From Syntrophaceae bacterium UBA2192 (GTDB taxonomy: Bacteria; Desulfobacterota; Syntrophia; Syntrophales; UBA2192), in the NCBI GenBank assembly GCA_002327315.1, contig DCVI01000146.1, forward strand, positions 1 through 6,628: a stretch of 6,628 nt of DNA. The letters are read 5' to 3'. Position 1 is the stretch's first letter, and each line of letters opens with the position of its first letter. Below, piece after piece: positions 5,441 to 6,628 of the stretch. Below the pieces are notes generated by a model. That model saw only the letters and a list, made by a program, of their open reading frames with translations, was not told where the DNA came from and ran no database searches. A program made the position numbers and the translations under genes.

Positions 5441-6280
5441 ATGTACGCAACGCCCACCGATGCCGCCACGGTCATGCTCCTGCGGCCCTGCCGGAATGCG
5501 GCCGTGAAGGACATCGAGGTTCTTATGGTCCTGCGCAATCGCAGGAGCCGCTTCGTCCCGGGCTATCACGTCTACCCGGGCGGGATTCTCGACCCCGAGG
5601 ATTTCGAGCCCGGCATCGAGCGTTTCTGTCGCGGGATCGAACGGAAAGAGGCTTCGGAGATCCTGCCGGACATGTCGCGCCCGGAAAAAGCGCTGGGCGC
5701 CTGGGTTGCGGGAATCCGGGAGACCTTCGAGGAAGTGGGGATGCTGATCGCCCTCAGGAAGGACGGCTCGCCCGTGACGATCCAGGCGGAAGAGGAGCGG
5801 AAACGGTTCTGCGACTACCGCAGGGCGCTGAACAAGAGCGAAATAAAATTCCACCAGATGCTCGAGAAGGAGGACCTCATCCTCCCCCTCGACCGTCTTT
5901 ACTACTTTTCACACTGGATCACCCCAGAGCCCCTGCCCCTTCGCTACGACGTGCGGTTCTTTGTGGCGGAGGCCCCATCGGGGCAGGCTGCCATCCATGA
6001 TGGCATGGAGCTGATGGAGCATATATGGCTCACGCCCTCCAGGGCCCTGGAGGAGTACGAGAAGGGGAAGATCGGGATGGTCCTGCCCCAGATCATGACC
6101 CTGGAAGAGATCTCCCGCTTCAGGACCGTCGAGGAGGCCATCGCCTCCGCGAAAGCCCGCCGCGTCCCCGCCAACCTGACAAAGATCAAGCGCATCAATG
6201 ACGAGGACGTGGAGGTCATGCCCGACGGAACCGTCTTCGAGCGCCGCCCGCCCGTATATTCCTGGCCCAGCAAAGAGTAA
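5441..6280 (+). CDS. NUDT19-like Nudix hydrolase
   Basis: This soluble 279-residue hydrolase is predicted to cleave a nucleoside diphosphate linked to another group. The closest family I recognise is NUDT19/RP2p, whose mammalian member hydrolyses coenzyme A and acyl-CoAs. The Nudix box is split: the N-terminal half VYPGGILDPEDF (44-55) is separated from the catalytic half GIRETFEEVGML (91-102) by an insertion of about 30 residues rich in charged residues. R93, E94, E97 and E98 are the expected metal-binding/catalytic residues of REx2EE. Downstream, HWITPEPLPLRYDVRFFVA (158-176) and HDGMELMEHIWLTPSRAL (186-203) are typical of this subfamily, followed by an IGMVLPQIMTL segment (211-221). ATG 5441 has AGGGGA 10 nt upstream; an in-frame TTG at 5420 lies within the hairpin and is unlikely. 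The Nudix assignment is secure; the CoA substrate is inference. Confidence 0.9.
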   Translation: MYATPTDAATVMLLRPCRNAAVKDIEVLMVLRNRRSRFVPGYHVYPGGILDPEDFEPGIERFCRGIERKEASEILPDMSRPEKALGAWVAGIRETFEEVGMLIALRKDGSPVTIQAEEERKRFCDYRRALNKSEIKFHQMLEKEDLILPLDRLYYFSHWITPEPLPLRYDVRFFVAEAPSGQAAIHDGMELMEHIWLTPSRALEEYEKGKIGMVLPQIMTLEEISRFRTVEEAIASAKARRVPANLTKIKRINDEDVEVMPDGTVFERRPPVYSWPSKE

Positions 6281-6282
6281 AT

Positions 6283-6628
6283 GGTTGATTGGGTAAATAG
6301 TTGACTAGGGAAGACAGGGAGGAAATTCCATCTCCGCCCCCTAATTACTAATCAACTTGTCAACCAATCACACGAAAAACAGTAACGGGTTGACTGGGTA
6401 AATGGCTCCTATGAACGTAACTCGTCATTGCGAGCGCAGCGAAGCAATCTACGTCATAGAATCAATGCAAAGATCTCAATCGTGGATCGCCACGCCTCGC
6501 GAGGCTCGGCTCGCGATGACCCTTTTATCATCCTAGTCAACCAATCATACGAAAAACAGTAACGGGTTGACTGGGTAAATAGTTGATTAGGAAAGAGGAG
6601 ATGATCCTGTATTCGCTCCCCCTAATTA
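6283..6628. repeat. Tandem repeat of about 105-bp units, third unit running off the window
   Basis: Units begin with GGTTGAYTGGGTAAAT at 6283, 6388 and 6565. The first spans 105 bp, the second 177 bp, and the third is cut at 6628. A 45-bp stretch at 6359-6403 recurs at 6536-6580 with one mismatch (C6371/T6548). The 33 bp at 6283-6315 match 6565-6597 in 29 positions, and CCCCCTAATTA recurs at 6337-6347 and 6618-6628. Within unit 1, octamers of the type GTTGAYTR (6284-6307) face inverted copies TAATCAAC and TTGTCAAC (6349-6364) across a 41-bp core. Each 45-mer also has internal arms GTCAACC/GGTTGAC. I see no gene in this 348-nt stretch and no intrinsic terminator for the Nudix gene. Confidence 0.8.
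6424..6520. repeat. 97-bp palindromic REP/MITE-like element inside the tandem repeat
   Basis: The ends are near-perfect inverted repeats: GTCATTGCGAGC (6424-6435) and GCTCGCGATGAC (6509-6520), 11 of 12 complementary. The right half contains a perfect 12-bp palindrome GCCTCGCGAGGC (6494-6505). The left half continues GCAGCGAAGCAATCT, a pattern I recognise from dispersed intergenic repeats of many bacteria. No reading frame is present, so any mobility would need enzymes acting in trans. It sits where unit 2 of the 105-bp tandem repeat should have its core. Confidence 0.75.

Noticed and set aside
5170..5450. Small open frames on both strands in the rlmD-Nudix gap
   Set aside because: They consist of hairpin and tandem repeat sequence, lack ribosome binding sites and have low-complexity products.
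6358..6395. Integron attC-like site (GTCAACC ... GGTTGAC arms)
   Set aside because: The arms do not fit the RYYYAAC/GTTRRRY core sites, the arms are simple inverted repeats without the attC bulges, and no integrase or cassette structure is present.
6359..6580. CRISPR-like array (45-bp repeat, 132-bp gap, repeat)
   Set aside because: There are only two full copies, the gap is far too long for a spacer, it contains its own palindromic element, and no cas gene is present.

Overview
The window looks like an ordinary chromosomal segment of a GC-rich Gram-negative bacterium. The coding regions have strong G/C preference at third positions, and one gene encodes a classic lipoprotein with a lipobox. 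The dense mosaic of intergenic repeats (degenerate 7-8 bp tandem repeats, a GTCATTGCGAGC palindromic element, CCCTCC/CCCCC hairpin pairs) resembles what I associate with Deltaproteobacteria/Desulfobacterota such as Syntrophaceae. That assignment is an inference and not secure.

Layout: positions 1-3631 hold four genes on the minus strand, read in the order rhomboid protease with an N-terminal zinc ribbon (2789-3631), DUF3568 lipoprotein (2355-2744), MFS permease (1165-2346), and a fusion of an SfsA nuclease with a DUF123 GIY-YIG-like domain (1-1127, cut by the window edge). Gaps are 44, 8 and 37 nt, so they could be one transcript, starting from a putative promoter with a perfect TTGACA box at about 3654-3682. 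Diverging on the plus strand are an RlmD/TrmA-family RNA m5U methyltransferase with an Fe-S cysteine set (3927-5096) and, after 344 nt of repeats, a NUDT19-like Nudix hydrolase (5441-6280).

The non-coding parts are the unusual portion. The divergent intergenic region (3632-3926) holds a strong hairpin and an element built of 8-bp tandem repeats facing each other as inverted arms. The 5097-5440 gap is almost wholly repeats: two 7-mer arrays (the first supplies the rlmD stop codon), an 8-mer array, half of a palindromic element, and a three-way-junction-like element. A terminator-like hairpin ends 23 nt before the Nudix start codon. Region 6281-6628 is a tandem repeat of about 105 bp whose second unit has had its core replaced by a 97-bp palindromic element.

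The genes do not form a recognisable pathway: there is an RNA modification enzyme, a putative nucleotide/CoA hydrolase, a membrane protease with a lipoprotein and a transporter, and a nuclease fusion. I found no CRISPR array, tRNA, rRNA, transposase, phage or defence system. The best candidates for something undescribed are the double-nuclease fusion and the mirrored 8-mer intergenic elements.
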